Origin: Loripinus fragilis
Lineage: Eukaryota > Mollusca > Bivalvia > Lucinida > Lucinidae
Assembly (NCBI GenBank): GCA_964019695.1
Contig: CAXHUL010000547.1
Span: 124,001-188,000 of the forward strand
Length of the DNA stretch: 64,000 nucleotides
Direction of reading: 5' to 3'
Shown here: one piece after another, positions 40,995 through 53,448 of the stretch
Layout: every line of letters starts with the position of its first letter
Position numbering within the stretch: position 1 is the first letter of the stretch
The notes under the pieces: generated by a model
What the model was told of the DNA's origin: nothing
Databases searched by the model: none
What the model saw: only the letters and a program-made list of their open reading frames with translations
Position numbers and translations under genes: made by a program

Positions 40995-40995
40995 T
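40917..40995. repeat. (ATT)n microsatellite
   Basis: About 26 uninterrupted ATT/TTA triplets. Confidence 0.98.
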
Positions 40996-41035
40996 TAAAC
41001 TTTAGTGCCCCTCATTCGTAGACAATCTAAATTTT

Positions 41036-42095
41036 GTAAGCCCCGGTCCTATGGAGCTTGCGACTTCTCTGCAACCTGGCCGTGACTAAAAATGACAATC
41101 GCAGAGCGGTTGCAGAGGTCGTGGCAAGGTTTTAGAAAGGTCGCAACAAGGTCGCATCATTGTCGGCAATCGGTTGCCGTATAAAACCAGTCACTGCCAG
41201 TCTTTTAGCATGCACAAAAGACTAGCCGCGACTAATTTCGATCGCCGACTATTTGCAAAGCTTTCCTAGAAGTCGGCGATCAGTTGCCGTAGTGGCCGAA
41301 CAGTCGCCGATCGATCGCAGATCTGTCGCCGACAGATTTCATGAATACCTTAGCTATGGAATCTTCAGCAACTTGTCTGCGACTAATCGCCGACTGAATT
41401 GTGACCAATCGGCAACTGGCTGCCGACGGGTTGCAGTGCCAGATTCAACATGAAGCTATCTTGCCATCCTGACATCATTTCACCACAAGCGTTGTGATGA
41501 TGATCTCGGCTGTCCTTGAGACAAATTGAGCTTGATATATCAAATGCGGAAAATCTAAGCTCAGGGCTAGTAGGTCCTAGCAGAATCATTACAACCACAA
41601 CCGAAGCGTTCTGATTTGTTGTAAGCGAAACAACTTTATCTATTTTGTTATCATGATGGCAACTTACACAGGAACGGTTTTATTATTTCCAAACTTTTAA
41701 TTCTTTTGAAAAAATTGTTGATCTAACAGTCGCCAACCAGTCTCCGATCAGTCGCCGACCGCTCGCTGATCTGTAACAACCGATCGCTGACTAAATGCTA
41801 AACGATCGCCGAACATGCGGCGATCGGTCGGCGACTTATCGGAGACGGATGGGCGACTAGTCGGCTACAAGACCTTTACCAGTAAAGCGCCGGTCCCACA
41901 GGGCTGGCGACCGCGGCACGACCTCTCGGCGACTGATTTTGATTGCGACCTCTGAAACCACTGCAACTGTTTTTTCCATTACTGGTATAGTCGGCGACTA
42001 TATATAGTCGGCGACCAGTCTCTGATCAGTCGCCGACCGATCCCCGCATGTTCGGCGATCGTTTAGCATTTAGTCGGCGATCGGTCGGCTGATTC
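41036..42095. repeat. GTCGCCGAC/CGATCGG-rich repeat element
   Basis: Dense words GTCGGCGA, CGATCGCCGAC, CAGTCGCCG and TCGCAA on both strands at 41.08-41.43 and 41.72-42.09 kb, around a plainer core. CCCCGGTCCTATGG (41041) and CGCCGGTCCCACAGG (about 41888) are direct copies of one start, so two related units may lie in tandem. Locally far richer in CG than its surroundings. No protein recognised. Confidence 0.6.
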
Positions 42096-42701
42096 AGCTG
42101 AATACATATAACGCTTTTTAAGCGAACGGTTAAGGGAGCTGATTCAGCTATGCGGCTGCGCAGGCTGATATAAAGCACCTTGTGTTCGCATATTGCGGAA
42201 ATTGGTTCATAATGTAAGCCATTCTGAAATGATTTTGTTTTGCTTTAATGCTTTACGTCCTAATTAACAATTTTTCAGATATTTCGGGACGATTTCCTGT
42301 CTCCCCTCTTTCTTTTACGATCAACCTGGCGCACATTTGCTGTTTATATCTACTAATATACAAACTTACAGAGAAACATTTGATCGTTACAAAAACTTGG
42401 GCCAGTATATGAGATTTCGTTACTTATCGCAAAATCGAAAAATCATACTTTAAACCCACATGCTAACATATCAAGCGGGGCGAGAGGTCTTCAACCTCAT
42501 CCATACTTTGTGGGAGCAGCGAATGCTCTGGCGAGTCTGTGCATTTGTCACTGGTGTAATGCTCAAGTATGAGCGAAACCAGTAAAGATAGAAAGGAAGA
42601 AAGAGTCTTTACTCATCGATTATGCGGCAAGAACCAATATTCCATGTACTGGCCCAAATATCAGAAAGAAGATAATGCTACACTTGCGTAACACTACATG
42701 A
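42096..42701. other. Stretch without recognised feature
   Basis: GCTGATTCAGCT occurs twice near 42.09-42.15 kb. Nothing else supported. Confidence 0.35.
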
Positions 42702-42966
42702 CCAGGGCCTGGAATTACAATGCTTCCTTTAAGTTAAGGAAGACTTAGGTTAAGTATTGATATTTCCACATGCTATATTGAATGCCAAATAAATTGCCTG
42801 GATCGATGCAGTACTTGTGGTCAAAGACATCATTGTGGTCTACAGAGAAAATGAAACTATTTTGTTTTTTATTCAGTTTGAAACGTTAAATTTCGCATCC
42901 TCAAAAATCAATACTTAACTTAAGTCTTCCTTAAATTTAAGGAGGCATTGTAATTCTGGGCCCTGG
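42702..42966. mobile_element. GGGCCCGGAAT-type MITE, copy 2 (MITE-C)
   Basis: Ends CCAGGGCCTGGAATTACAAT and ATTGTAATTCTGGGCCCTGG with arms continuing through AAGTTAAGGAAGACTTAG. The interior (GATCGATGCAGTACTTGTGG, TTTCGCATCC) matches the reverse of copy 1 at 20765-21029. The arms are more intact here than in copy 1. Confidence 0.88.
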
Positions 42967-43099
42967 TACATAACACATGATTAAGCGGATTATACCTCAG
43001 GGCATTGATAGCGTGTCACGGACACTGAGTCAACGGGTATCAGGCGCATAACTCCTGTTGATAAAGTACAGTATGTTATTCGCCTTGGTCTTGATTTCT

Positions 43100-43323
43100 G
43101 GCCATGGTACTCGAACAGCGCAGTCATTGCGTGGTGGTTGCAGTTGAAGAGTGCAAAAAATACCGTACCTAGCTGTTAATAGGGGTTATATTTTGGTAAT
43201 TATTTTACTTCTGAAAATATTCATCGCAAATTATTATCACTTCTAAATCCAGCTAGGTACACTATTTTGTGCACTCATCGACTGCAACCACCCCGCGATG
43301 ACTGCGCTGTTGGAGTACAGTGG
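43100..43323. mobile_element. Foldback element with ~75-bp arms
   Basis: The arm with AACAGCGCAGTCATTGCG, GGTGGTTGCAGT, GAGTGCA and GTACCTAGCTG pairs with CAGCTAGGTAC, TGCACTC, ACTGCAACCACC and CGATGACTGCGCTGTT. Loop of about 70 AT-rich bases. Non-coding. Confidence 0.85.
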
Positions 43324-43562
43324 TTCTATAGAGTGAACTTTCTTATTTGCGAACAAAAACATCAAGTGTGGGAAGGCATTTTCTTAGAACTTGAGGAAGA
43401 AAATAAAAATAAGATTTGCTGGAATTTATCGTTTTTTGCATCCTTTGAGCAGTGAGTAAGGCAATACATATAGCCTATGCTTCGTAACGTCATCAAACAT
43501 TTATGACGTCACTAATGACGTCTCTTGTCTCGCATTTTGACGCTGAATTTCTTTCTTTTTAA

Positions 43563-43654
43563 GTGTTTTGTTATGTTTGATTTGATTCTTATCGTCCCAT
43601 CAACAATCTTTCAGCTATAAAGGGTCGAGTCTTTTTCTTTCTTTCTTTCTTTCT

Positions 43655-43705
<51 letters not shown>

Positions 43706-44131
43706 TATACTGTCAGACAATCGCCTGTGAGTAAAATCGGCAAGCGTACTTTGTACACTTCGGGTTGCAGGATGAAAGCTAACCATATCTAAGTTACCAC
43801 AGGGTGCTGCTTTTACCTTCACAAGGGGTGACTTTCCCTGCACAGATGACATCAAGTTAACGTCCCGACCCGAAGGACGATGCACTTATCTAGTGTCATC
43901 CCTGCAAATGGCACCAGAGAAAGCGAGTTCGGACACCGATATTTTCCTAGCCGCGAGCGGAGATCGAACCTAAGACCTCTAGCACCAGAGGCAAGTGCTT
44001 CCCGGGTTGAAACAGTACTTAGCTAGGATTAATGTTTTTGTTCACTGACAAAACGCAGTGACGCTGGTGGGGCTCGAACCAGCGACCCCTTGGTCTCAAG
44101 TCAAGCCTTCAATCACTGAGCCACTGCGCTC
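43563..44131 (-). mobile_element. tRNA-derived SINE-I, copy 3, split by a second SINE
   Basis: Left part (43563-43635, tail side) and right part (44006-44131, head side with GGCTCGAACCAGCG as reversed B box) are collinear with SINE copy 1 when the insert is removed. Target duplication CTTTTTAA at 43555-43562 and 44132-44139. Confidence 0.88.
43636..44005 (-). mobile_element. Second SINE family nested in SINE-I
   Basis: On the minus strand, a tRNA-like head (AAGCACTTGCCTCTGG.. and B box GGTTCGATCTCC), a body of about 250 bases and a tail of (AAAT)n(AAAG)n. The host SINE is interrupted exactly at its GGGTCTT/CCTGGG position. The A box is less clear, so the head may be slightly truncated. Confidence 0.75.
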
Positions 44132-44284
44132 CTTTTTAAATGTACATCCCGATGACTATATTGATCCAGGTACCGTATTCCTTTGTCTTCTTTTGTTTTA
44201 TATTATGAAGTATGATTAACTGATTATGCACATGTCATTTGTATGCCCTGTCCCCTTGGTGCGGGGATGCCGGGACCATAATCC

Positions 44285-47200
44285 GCCCAAGTTCGAATGT
44301 CAAACTAGGATTTTGAATGTCAAAAAAACGATATTAGGCCCGATTTCGAATGTCAAAATAGGATTTTGAATATCAAAATACGATATTCGGCCTCAGTTCG
44401 AATGTCAAAATAGAATTTGAATGTCAAAATACGAAAATCGGCCTCAGTTCGAATGTCAAAATAGGATTTTGAATGTCAAAATACGATATTCGGCCCGATT
44501 TCGAATGTCAAAATAGGATTTTGAATGTCAAAATACGATATTCGGCCCGAGTTCGAATGTCAAAATAGAATTTTAAATATATCAAATTACGATATTCGTC
44601 CCGATTTCGAATGTCAAAATAGAATTTTGAATATCAAAATACGATATTCGGCCCGATTTCGAATGTAAAATAGGATTTTGAATGTCAAAATACGATATTC
44701 GGCCTCAGTTCGAATGTCAAAATAGGATTTTGAATGTCAAAATACGATATTCGGCCCAAGTTTGAATGTCAAAATAGGATTTTGAATGTCAAAATACGAT
44801 ATTCGGCCCGAGTTCGAATGTCAAAATAGGATTTTGAATGTCAAAATACGATATTTGGCCCGATTTTGAATGTCAAAATAGGATTATGAATGTCAAAATA
44901 CGATATTCGGCCCAAGTTCGAATGTCAAAATAAGATTTTGAATGTCAAAATACGATATTCGGCCCGATTTCGAATATCAAAATAGGATTTTGAATGTCAA
45001 AATACGATATTCGGCCTCAGTTCGAATGTCAAAATAGGATTTTGAATGTCAAAATACGATATTCGGCCCAAGTTCGAATGTCAAAATAGGATTTCGAATG
45101 TCAAAATACGATATTCGGTCCTATTTCGAATGTCAAAATAGGATTTTGAATGTCAAAATACGATATTTGGCCCGAGTTCGAATGTCAAAATAGGATTATG
45201 AATGTCAAAATACGATATTCGGCCCAAGTTCGAATGTCAAAATAAGATTTTGAATGTCAAAATACGATATTCGGCCCGATTTCGAATATCAAAATAGGAT
45301 TTTGAATGTCAAAATACGATATTCGGCCTCAGTTCGAATGTCAAAATAGGATTTTGAATGTCAAAATACGATATTCAGGCCGAATTCGAATGTCAAAATA
45401 GGACTTTGAATATCAAAATACGATATTCCGCCCGATTTCGAATGTCAAAATACGATATTCGGCGCGATTTCGAAAGTCAAAATAGGATTTTGAATGTCAA
45501 TATACGATATACGGTCCCAAGTCGAATGTCAAAATAGGATTTTGAATACCAGAATACTATATTCGGCCCAATTTCAATTGTCAAAATAGGATTTTTTATA
45601 TCAAAATACGATATTTGGCCCAATTTCGAATGTCAAAATAGGATTTTGAATGTCAAAATAAGATATTCGGCCCGATTTCGAATGTCAAAATAGGATTTTG
45701 AATATCAAAATACGATATTTGGCCCAATTTCGAATGTCAAAAGTCAAAATAGGATTTTGACTATCAAAATACGATATTCGTCCCGATTTCGAATGTCAAA
45801 ATACGATATTGAATGTCAAAATACGATATTCGGCCCCAGTTCGAATGTCAAAATAGGATTTTGAATGTCAAAATACGATATTCGGCCCGATTTCGGATGT
45901 CAAAATAGGATTTAGAATGTCAAAATAAGATATTCGGCCCAAGTTCGAATGTCAAAATAGGATTTTGAATGTCAAAATACGATATTCGGCCCGATTTCGA
46001 ATATCAAAATAGGATTTTGAATGTCAAAATACGATATTCGGCTTGATTTCGAATGTCAAAATAGGATTTTGAATGTCAAAATACGATATTCGGTCCCAAG
46101 TCGAATATCAAATAAGGATTTTGAATACCAAAATACGATATTCGGCCCGATTTCGAATGTCAAAATAGGATTTTGAATGTCAAAATAAGATATTCGGCCC
46201 GATTTCGAATGTCAAACTAGGAGTTTGATTGTCAAAATATGATATTCGGTGTCAGTTCGAATGTCAAGAAAGGATTTTGAATCTAAAAATTCGATATTCT
46301 GCCCCAGTTCGAATGTCAAAATAGGATTTTGAATATCAAAATACGATATTTGGCCTCAGTTCGAATGTCAAAATAGGATTTTGAATATCAAATACGATAT
46401 TCATCCCGATTTCGAATGTCAAAATACGATATTGAATGTCAAAATAAGATATTCGGCCCAAGTTCGAATGTCAAAATAGGATTTTGAATGTCAAAATACG
46501 ATATTCGGCCTCAGTTCGAATGTCAAAATAGGATTTAGAATGTCAAAATACGATATTCGGCCCAAGTTCGAATATCAAAATAGGATTTTGAATGTCAAAA
46601 TACGATATTCAGCCCGATTTCGAATGTCAAAATAGGATTTTGAATGTCAAAATACGATATTCGGCCCAAGTTCGGATGTCAAAATAGGATTTTGAATATC
46701 AAAATACGATATTCGGCCTCAGTTCGAATGTCAAAATAGGATTTTGAATATCAAAATACGATATTCGGCCCGTTTTCGAATGTCAAAATAGGATTTTGAA
46801 TGTCAAAATAAGATATTCGGCCCAAGTTCGAATGTCAGAATAGGATTTTGAATGTCAAAATACGATATTCGGCCTCAGTTCGAATGTCAAAATAGGATTT
46901 TGAATATCAAAATACGATATTCGGCCCAAGTTCGAATGTCAAAATAGGATTTTGAATGTCAAAATAAGATATTCGGCCCGATTTCGAATGTCAAAATAGG
47001 ATTTTGAATATCAAAATACGATATTTGGCCCAATTTCGAATGTCAAAAGTCAAAATAGGATTTTGAATGTCAAAATAAGATATTCGTCCCGATTTCGAAT
47101 GTCAAAATACGATATTGAATGTCAAAATACGATATTCGGCCCCAGTTCGAATGTCAAAATAGGATTTTGAATGTCAAAATACGATATTCGGCCTTAGTTC

Positions 47201-50200
47201 AAACGTCAAAATAGGATTTTGAATGTCAAAATACGATATTCGGCCCAAGTTCGAATGTCAAAATAGGATTTTGAATGTCAAAATACGATATTCGGCCCGA
47301 TTTCGGATGTCAAAATAGGATTTAGAATGTCAAAATAAGATATTCGGCCCAAGTTCGAATGGCAATATAGGATTTTGAATGTCAAAATACGATATTCGGC
47401 CCGATTTCGAATATCAAAATAGGATTTTGAATGTCAAAATACGATATTCGGCTTGATTTCGAATGTCAAAATAGGATTTTGAATGTCAAAATACGATATT
47501 CGGTCCCAAGTCGAATATCAAATAAGGATTTTGAATACCAAAATACGATATTCGGCCCGATTTCGAATGTCAAAATAGGATTTTGAATGTCAAAATAAGA
47601 TATTCGGCCCGATTTCGAATGTCAAACTAGGAGTTTGATTGTCAAAATATGATATTCGGTGTCAGTTCGAATGTCAAGAAAGGATTTTGAATCTAAAAAT
47701 TCGATATTCTGCCCCAGTTCGAATGTCAAAATAGGATTTTGAATATCAAAATACGATATTTGGCCTCAGTTCGAATGTCAAAATAGGATTTCGAATGTCA
47801 AAATACGATATTCGGTCCTATTTCGAATGTCAAAATAGGATTTTGAATGTCAAAATACGATATTTGGCCCGAGTTCGAATGTCAAAATAGGATTATGAAT
47901 GTCAAAATACGATATTCGGCCCAAGTTCGAATGTCAAAATAAGATTTTGAATGTCAAAATACGATATTCGGCCCGATTTCGAATATCAAAATAGGATTTT
48001 GAATGTCAAAATACGATATTCGGCCTCAGTTCGAATGTCAAAATAGGATTTTGAATGTCAAAATACGATATTCAGGCCGAATTCGAATGTCAAAATAGGA
48101 CTTTGAATATCAAAATACGATATTCCGCCCGATTTCGAATGTCAAAATACGATATTCGGCGCGATTTCGAAAGTCAAAATAGGATTTTGAATGTCAATAT
48201 ACGATATACGGTCCCAAGTCGAATGTCAAAATAGGATTTTGAATACCAGAATACTATATTCGGCCCAATTTCAATTGTCAAAATAGGATTTTTTATATCA
48301 AAATACGATATTTGGCCCAATTTCGAATGTCAAAATAGGATTTTGAATCTCAAAATAAGATATTCGGCCCGATTTCGAATGTCAAAATAGGATTTTGAAT
48401 ATCAAAATACGATATTTGGCCCAATTTCGAATGTCAAAAGTCAAAATAGGATTTTGACTATCAAAATACGATATTCGTCCCGATTTCGAATGTCAAAATA
48501 CGATATTGAATGTCAAAATACGATATTCGGCCCCAGTTCGAATGTCAAAATAGGATTTTGAATGTCAAAATACGATATTCGGCCCGATTTCGGATGTCAA
48601 AATAGGATTTAGAATGTCAAAATAAGATATTCGGCCCAAGTTCGAATGTCAAAATAGGATTTTGAATGTCAAAATACGATATTCGGCCCGATTTCGAATA
48701 TCAAAATAGGATTTTGAATGTCAAAATACGATATTCGGCTTGATTTCGAATGTCAAAATAGGATTTTGAATGTCAAAATACGATATTCGGTCCCAAGTCG
48801 AATATCAAATAAGGATTTTGAATACCAAAATACGATATTCGGCCCGATTTCGAATGTCAAAATAGGATTTTGAATGTCAAAATAAGATATTCGGCCCGAT
48901 TTCGAATGTCAAACTAGGAGTTTGATTGTCAAAATATGATATTCGGTGTCAGTTCGAATGTCAAGAAAGGATTTTGAATCTAAAAATTCGATATTCTGCC
49001 CCAGTTCGAATGTCAAAATAGGATTTTGAATATCAAAATACGATATTTGGCCTCAGTTCGAATGTCAAAATAGGATTTTGAATATCAAATACGATATTCA
49101 TCCCGATTTCGAATGTCAAAATACGATATTGAATGTCAAAATAAGATATTCGGCCCAAGTTCGAATGTCAAAATAGGATTTTGAATGTCAAAATACGATA
49201 TTCGGCCTCAGTTCGAATGTCAAAATAGGATTTTGAATGTCAAAATACGATATTCGGCCCAAGTTCGAATATCAAAATAGGATTTTGAATGTCAAAATAC
49301 GATATTCAGCCCGATTTCGAATGTCAAAATAGGATTTTGAATGTCAAAATACGATATTCGGCCCAAGTTCGGATGTCAAAATAGGATTTTGAATATCAAA
49401 ATACGATATTCGGCCTCAGTTCGAATGTCAAAATAGGATTTTGAATATCAAAATACGATATTCGGCCCGTTTTCGAATGTCAAAATAGGATTTTGAATGT
49501 CAAAATAAGATATTCGGCCCAAGTTCGAATGTCAGAATAGGATTTTGAATGTCAAAATACGATATTCGGCCTCAGTTCGAATGTCAAAATAGGATTTTGA
49601 ATATCAAAATACGATATTCGGCCCAAGTTCGAATGTCAAAATAGGATTTTGAATGTCAAAATAAGATATTCGGCCCGATTTCGAATGTCAAAATAGGATT
49701 TTGAATATCAAAATACGATATTTGGCCCAATTTCGAATGTCAAAAGTCAAAATAGGATTTTGAATGTCAAAATAAGATATTCGTCCCGATTTCGAATGTC
49801 AAAATACGATATTGAATGTCAAAATACGATATTCGGCCCCAGTTCGAATGTCAAAATAGGATTTTGAATGTCAAAATACGATATTCGGCCTTAGTTCAAA
49901 CGTCAAAATAGGATTTTGAATGTCAAAATACGATATTCGGCCCAAGTTCGAATGTCAAAATAGGATTTTGAATGTCAAAATACGATATTCGGCCCGATTT
50001 CGGATGTCAAAATAGGATTTAGAATGTCAAAATAAGATATTCGGCCCAAGTTCGAATGGCAATATAGGATTTTGAATGTCAAAATACGATATTCGGCCCG
50101 ATTTCGAATATCAAAATAGGATTTTGAATGTCAAAATACGATATTCGGCTTGATTTCGAATGTCAAAATAGGATTTTGAATGTCAAAATACGATATTCGG

Positions 50201-51646
50201 TCCCAAGTCGAATATCAAATAAGGATTTTGAATACCAAAATACGATATTCGGCCCGATTTCGAATGTCAAAATAGGATTTTGAATGTCAAAATAAGATAT
50301 TCGGCCCGATTTCGAATGTCAAACTAGGAGTTTGATTGTCAAAATATGATATTCGGTGTCAGTTCGAATGTCAAGAAAGGATTTTGAATCTAAAAATTCG
50401 ATATTCTGCCCCAGTTCGAATGTCAAAATAGGATTTTGAATATCAAAATACGATATTTGGCCTCAGTTCGAATGTCAAAATAGGATTTTGAATATCAAAT
50501 ACGATATTCATCCCGATTTCGAATGTCAAAATACGATATTGAATGTCAAAATAAGATATTCGGCCCAAGTTCGAATGTCAAAATAGGATTTTGAATGTCA
50601 AAATACGATATTCGGCCTCAGTTCGAATGTCAAAATAGGATTTTGAATGTCAAAATACGATATTCGGCCCAAGTTCGAATATCAAAATAGGATTTTGAAT
50701 GTCAAAATACGATATTCGGCCCGATTTCGAATGTCAAAATAGGATTTTGAATGTCAAAATACGATATTCGGCCCAAGTTCGGATGTCAAAATAGGATTTT
50801 GAATATCAAAATACGATATTCGGCCTCAGTTCGAATGTCAAAATAGGATTTTGAATATCAAAATACGATATTCGGCCCGTTTTCGAATGTCAAAATAGGA
50901 TTTTGAATGTCAAAATAAGATATTCGGCCCAAGTTCGAATGTCAGAATAGGATTTTGAATGTCAAAATACGATATTCGGCCTCAGTTCGAATGTCAAAAT
51001 AGGATTTTGAATATCAAAATACGATATTCGGCCCAAGTTCGAATGTCAAAATAGGATTTTGAATGTCAAAATACGATATTCGGCCCGATTTCGAATGTCA
51101 AAATAGGATTTTGAATGTCAAAATACGATATTCGGCCCAAGTTTGAATGTCAAAATAGGATTTTGAATATTAAAATACGATATTCGGCCCGATTACGAAT
51201 GTCAATATAGGATTTTGAATCTCAAAATACGATATTCGGCCTCAGTTCGAATGTCAAAATAGGATTTTGAATGTCAAAATACGATATTCGGCCCAAGTTC
51301 GAATGTCAAAATAGGATTTTGAATGTCAAAATACGTTATTCGGCCCGATTTCGAATGTCAAAATAGGATTTTGAATGTCAAAATACGATATTCGGCCCCA
51401 AGTCGAATGTCAAAATAGGATTTTGAATGTCAAAATACGATATTCAGGCCGATTTCGAATGTCAAAATAGGATTTTGAATATCAAAATACGATATTCGGC
51501 CCGATTTCGAATGTCAATATAGGATTTTGAATGTCAAAATACGATATTCGTCCCCAGTTCGAATGTCAAAATAGGATTTTGAATGTGAAAATACGATATT
51601 CGGCCTCAGTTTGAACCTCAAAATAGGATTTTGAATGTCAAAATAC
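44285..51646. repeat. 52-bp satellite array 2, opposite orientation to array 1
   Basis: About 140 units reading GAATGTCAAAATAGGATTTT and GAATGTCAAAATACGATATT, then CGGCCC..GTTC, the reverse complement of array 1. Contains a tandem duplication of 2,697 bases: 45068-47764 recurs at 47765-50461 with rare variants such as TTCAGGCCGAATTCG and GGTCCCAAGTCG at the same offset. The inner variant spacing alternates 1,410 and 1,287. Irregular half units (for example CGATATTGAATGTC) explain why these spacings are not multiples of 52. Confidence 0.95.
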
Positions 51647-51793
51647 GAAAAACCAAAAACGAAAATCGAAAAACGAATAACGAAAAACGAAAAACGAATA
51701 ACGAAAAACGAAAAGCGAAAAACGAAAAACGAATAACGAAAAACGAAAAGCGAAAAACGAAAAACGAAAAACAAACCAACTTCACATTGCTTA
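51647..51793. repeat. Outer edge of satellite block 2: CGAAAAA minisatellite plus 22-bp terminus
   Basis: About 17 words CGAAAAA, CGAATAA and CGAAAAG, then a terminus (51772-51793) that is the exact reverse complement of 26172-26193. Mirrors the edge of block 1. Confidence 0.9.
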
Positions 51794-51977
51794 GAAAATA
51801 TCAAACCCAATAACAGATCGGGGATTGATCTGAACAATATAAACAATTTAATTATGACGCGCTCTGTTTCAAAGAGTGCCAGCATGCACCTGGAAATGTG
51901 TTTACTTTTATAAATATTATAACTATAGAAACAACAGTACTAATTGAGTCCAGTCATGGGAAAGCTGTTTCTGCCAT

Positions 51978-52316
51978 ACTGTAAATCCTAAAATTTTCGC
52001 GAATAGCGTTTAAAGACATATTAGTGACATTTAAAATTATGGACCAGGGCATGCTTTACCTATCAGTTAAAATTATGCAAGTCTCCTTCTTATATATATA
52101 TATATTATTTTAAACTTAACTTTAGTTCTTTAAGGCTGAAGCCAGTGTTATTAGAGAGGATAGAAGAGGATTGAAGACATTATATGAAATAAATGAAATT
52201 GGCATTGGAGACAAAATATCAGTCTACCTATCAGTAAGCGAGAGTGATTTCGCCAATATGCGAGGGTTTTATGTTCGCGAAAATCAAACCCTCGCGAAAA
52301 TGTTCGATTTTACAGT
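51978..52316. mobile_element. MITE with ACTGTAAA ends
   Basis: Ends ACTGTAAATCCTAAAATTTT and AAAATGTTCGATTTTACAGT, with TTCGCGAA words inside both arms. The open frame within (52171-52380) is part of the element, not a gene. Confidence 0.65.
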
Positions 52317-53342
52317 GTGCGCTGAACAATTCACCAAGTGGAAGAGTGCTCGACTTGAGATCAAGGGGTCCCTGGTATGAGTCCTATCGGGAATAACGTG
52401 TTATGTCCTTGCGCAAGGCACTTTTAATCCCTATTATTTCAATATAGCTTTGCTTCCATAATGACCATTGTATGTTGACTTGGACATTAAGCAATAACTC
52501 AAACAAAACCGCTGTGCATCCGCGTAGTCTGAATAGACACATTCTGGGGTCGTACTAAATACCGCAATGTGCACGAGGTACCAAAATGTGACACAAGGTA
52601 CCGCAAGGTAGATAATACTGCAAGGCTGGGTTTTTTGGTACCGCAAGGCTGGGAAAAAACTAAAGATGCTTATGTTCGCTACACAGAAGTGTTATTAAAA
52701 GTTGCAAAATAATTTTTTTAAGAAGCTTTGGTACTTATCACAGTTTATATATCGAGCGAAGAAGTCGCAGGTAGCCTGCACAGATGCACAGACTCGCCAG
52801 AGCCTTCGCTGCCCGCAATTATAATCAATCTAAATATCACGCAGACCTCTGTAGAGCTAGCTGCCCCTGGATACGTCGGCGTGGGCGTTTAGTGAGGCGT
52901 TTGCGCATATGCTATATATACCCAAAATATCATGTATACTGGTCCAAATGTTCCTTACAGCCTCTTTAGATGAGCAGCCAGATTAGGGTCTCCCCTGGAA
53001 TCACATTTTCTCGTGACGAAGCACCATTTAAAGGTAACTTATTTTGCGTATTAAAAGACCTGTCAATAGCTAACAGAAATATACTTTATAAAGTGTTAAA
53101 TGGATTTTTATGAAATGTTTATAAACATAGTGGATCGAACAACCACTTTGACAGTATTAGTGCCAGAAACCTACATCGAAGTTTACCTCATTTAATACAT
53201 ATGTGAACTTTTTGTTTGTTTGCTCAAGGTATCTCCATTAAGCCTTTGCATACTTGAAAAATTCAGGGGTTTTGTCGCCTACTGATTTTTTTCTCAAAAT
53301 TATCGTTTTCAAGAATTTATTTCAGGAACAACATCCGAGTGA
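52317..53342. other. Stretch without gene; short GGTACCGCAAGGC repeats
   Basis: Five imperfect copies of a (GG)TACCGCAAGG-type word lie at 52557-52655. A degenerate MITE-T-like segment (GCCTGCACAGATGCACAGAC, CCAGAGCCTTCGCTG) is at about 52.77-52.82 kb. Nothing else recognised. Confidence 0.4.
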
Positions 53343-53448
53343 CAAACAGTAAGGATCCAGATCAGGCCCGACATTTTGTCGGGCCTGATCTGGATCCAAA
53401 CTGTTTGTATAGGTTATCAGCAGACGGCACTTGCGGGTTAAGAGTTAA
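53343..53448. mobile_element. Hairpin MITE, same subfamily as 22292-22398
   Basis: CAAACAGTAAGGATCCAGAT with CAGGCCCGACA pairs with TGTCGGGCCTGATCTGGATC and CAAACTGTTTG. Then AGCAGACGGCACTTGCGGG and a TTAA-containing end. Confidence 0.75.

Noticed and set aside
26291..51646. Satellite arrays as a CRISPR array
   Set aside because: Regular spacing is present, but the whole unit is repeated, with no unique spacers, no cas genes and a eukaryotic context.
52171..52380. 69-codon frame at 52.2 kb as a small gene
   Set aside because: It lies in a MITE with ACTGTAAA ends, and its 3' half is part of the terminal inverted repeat.
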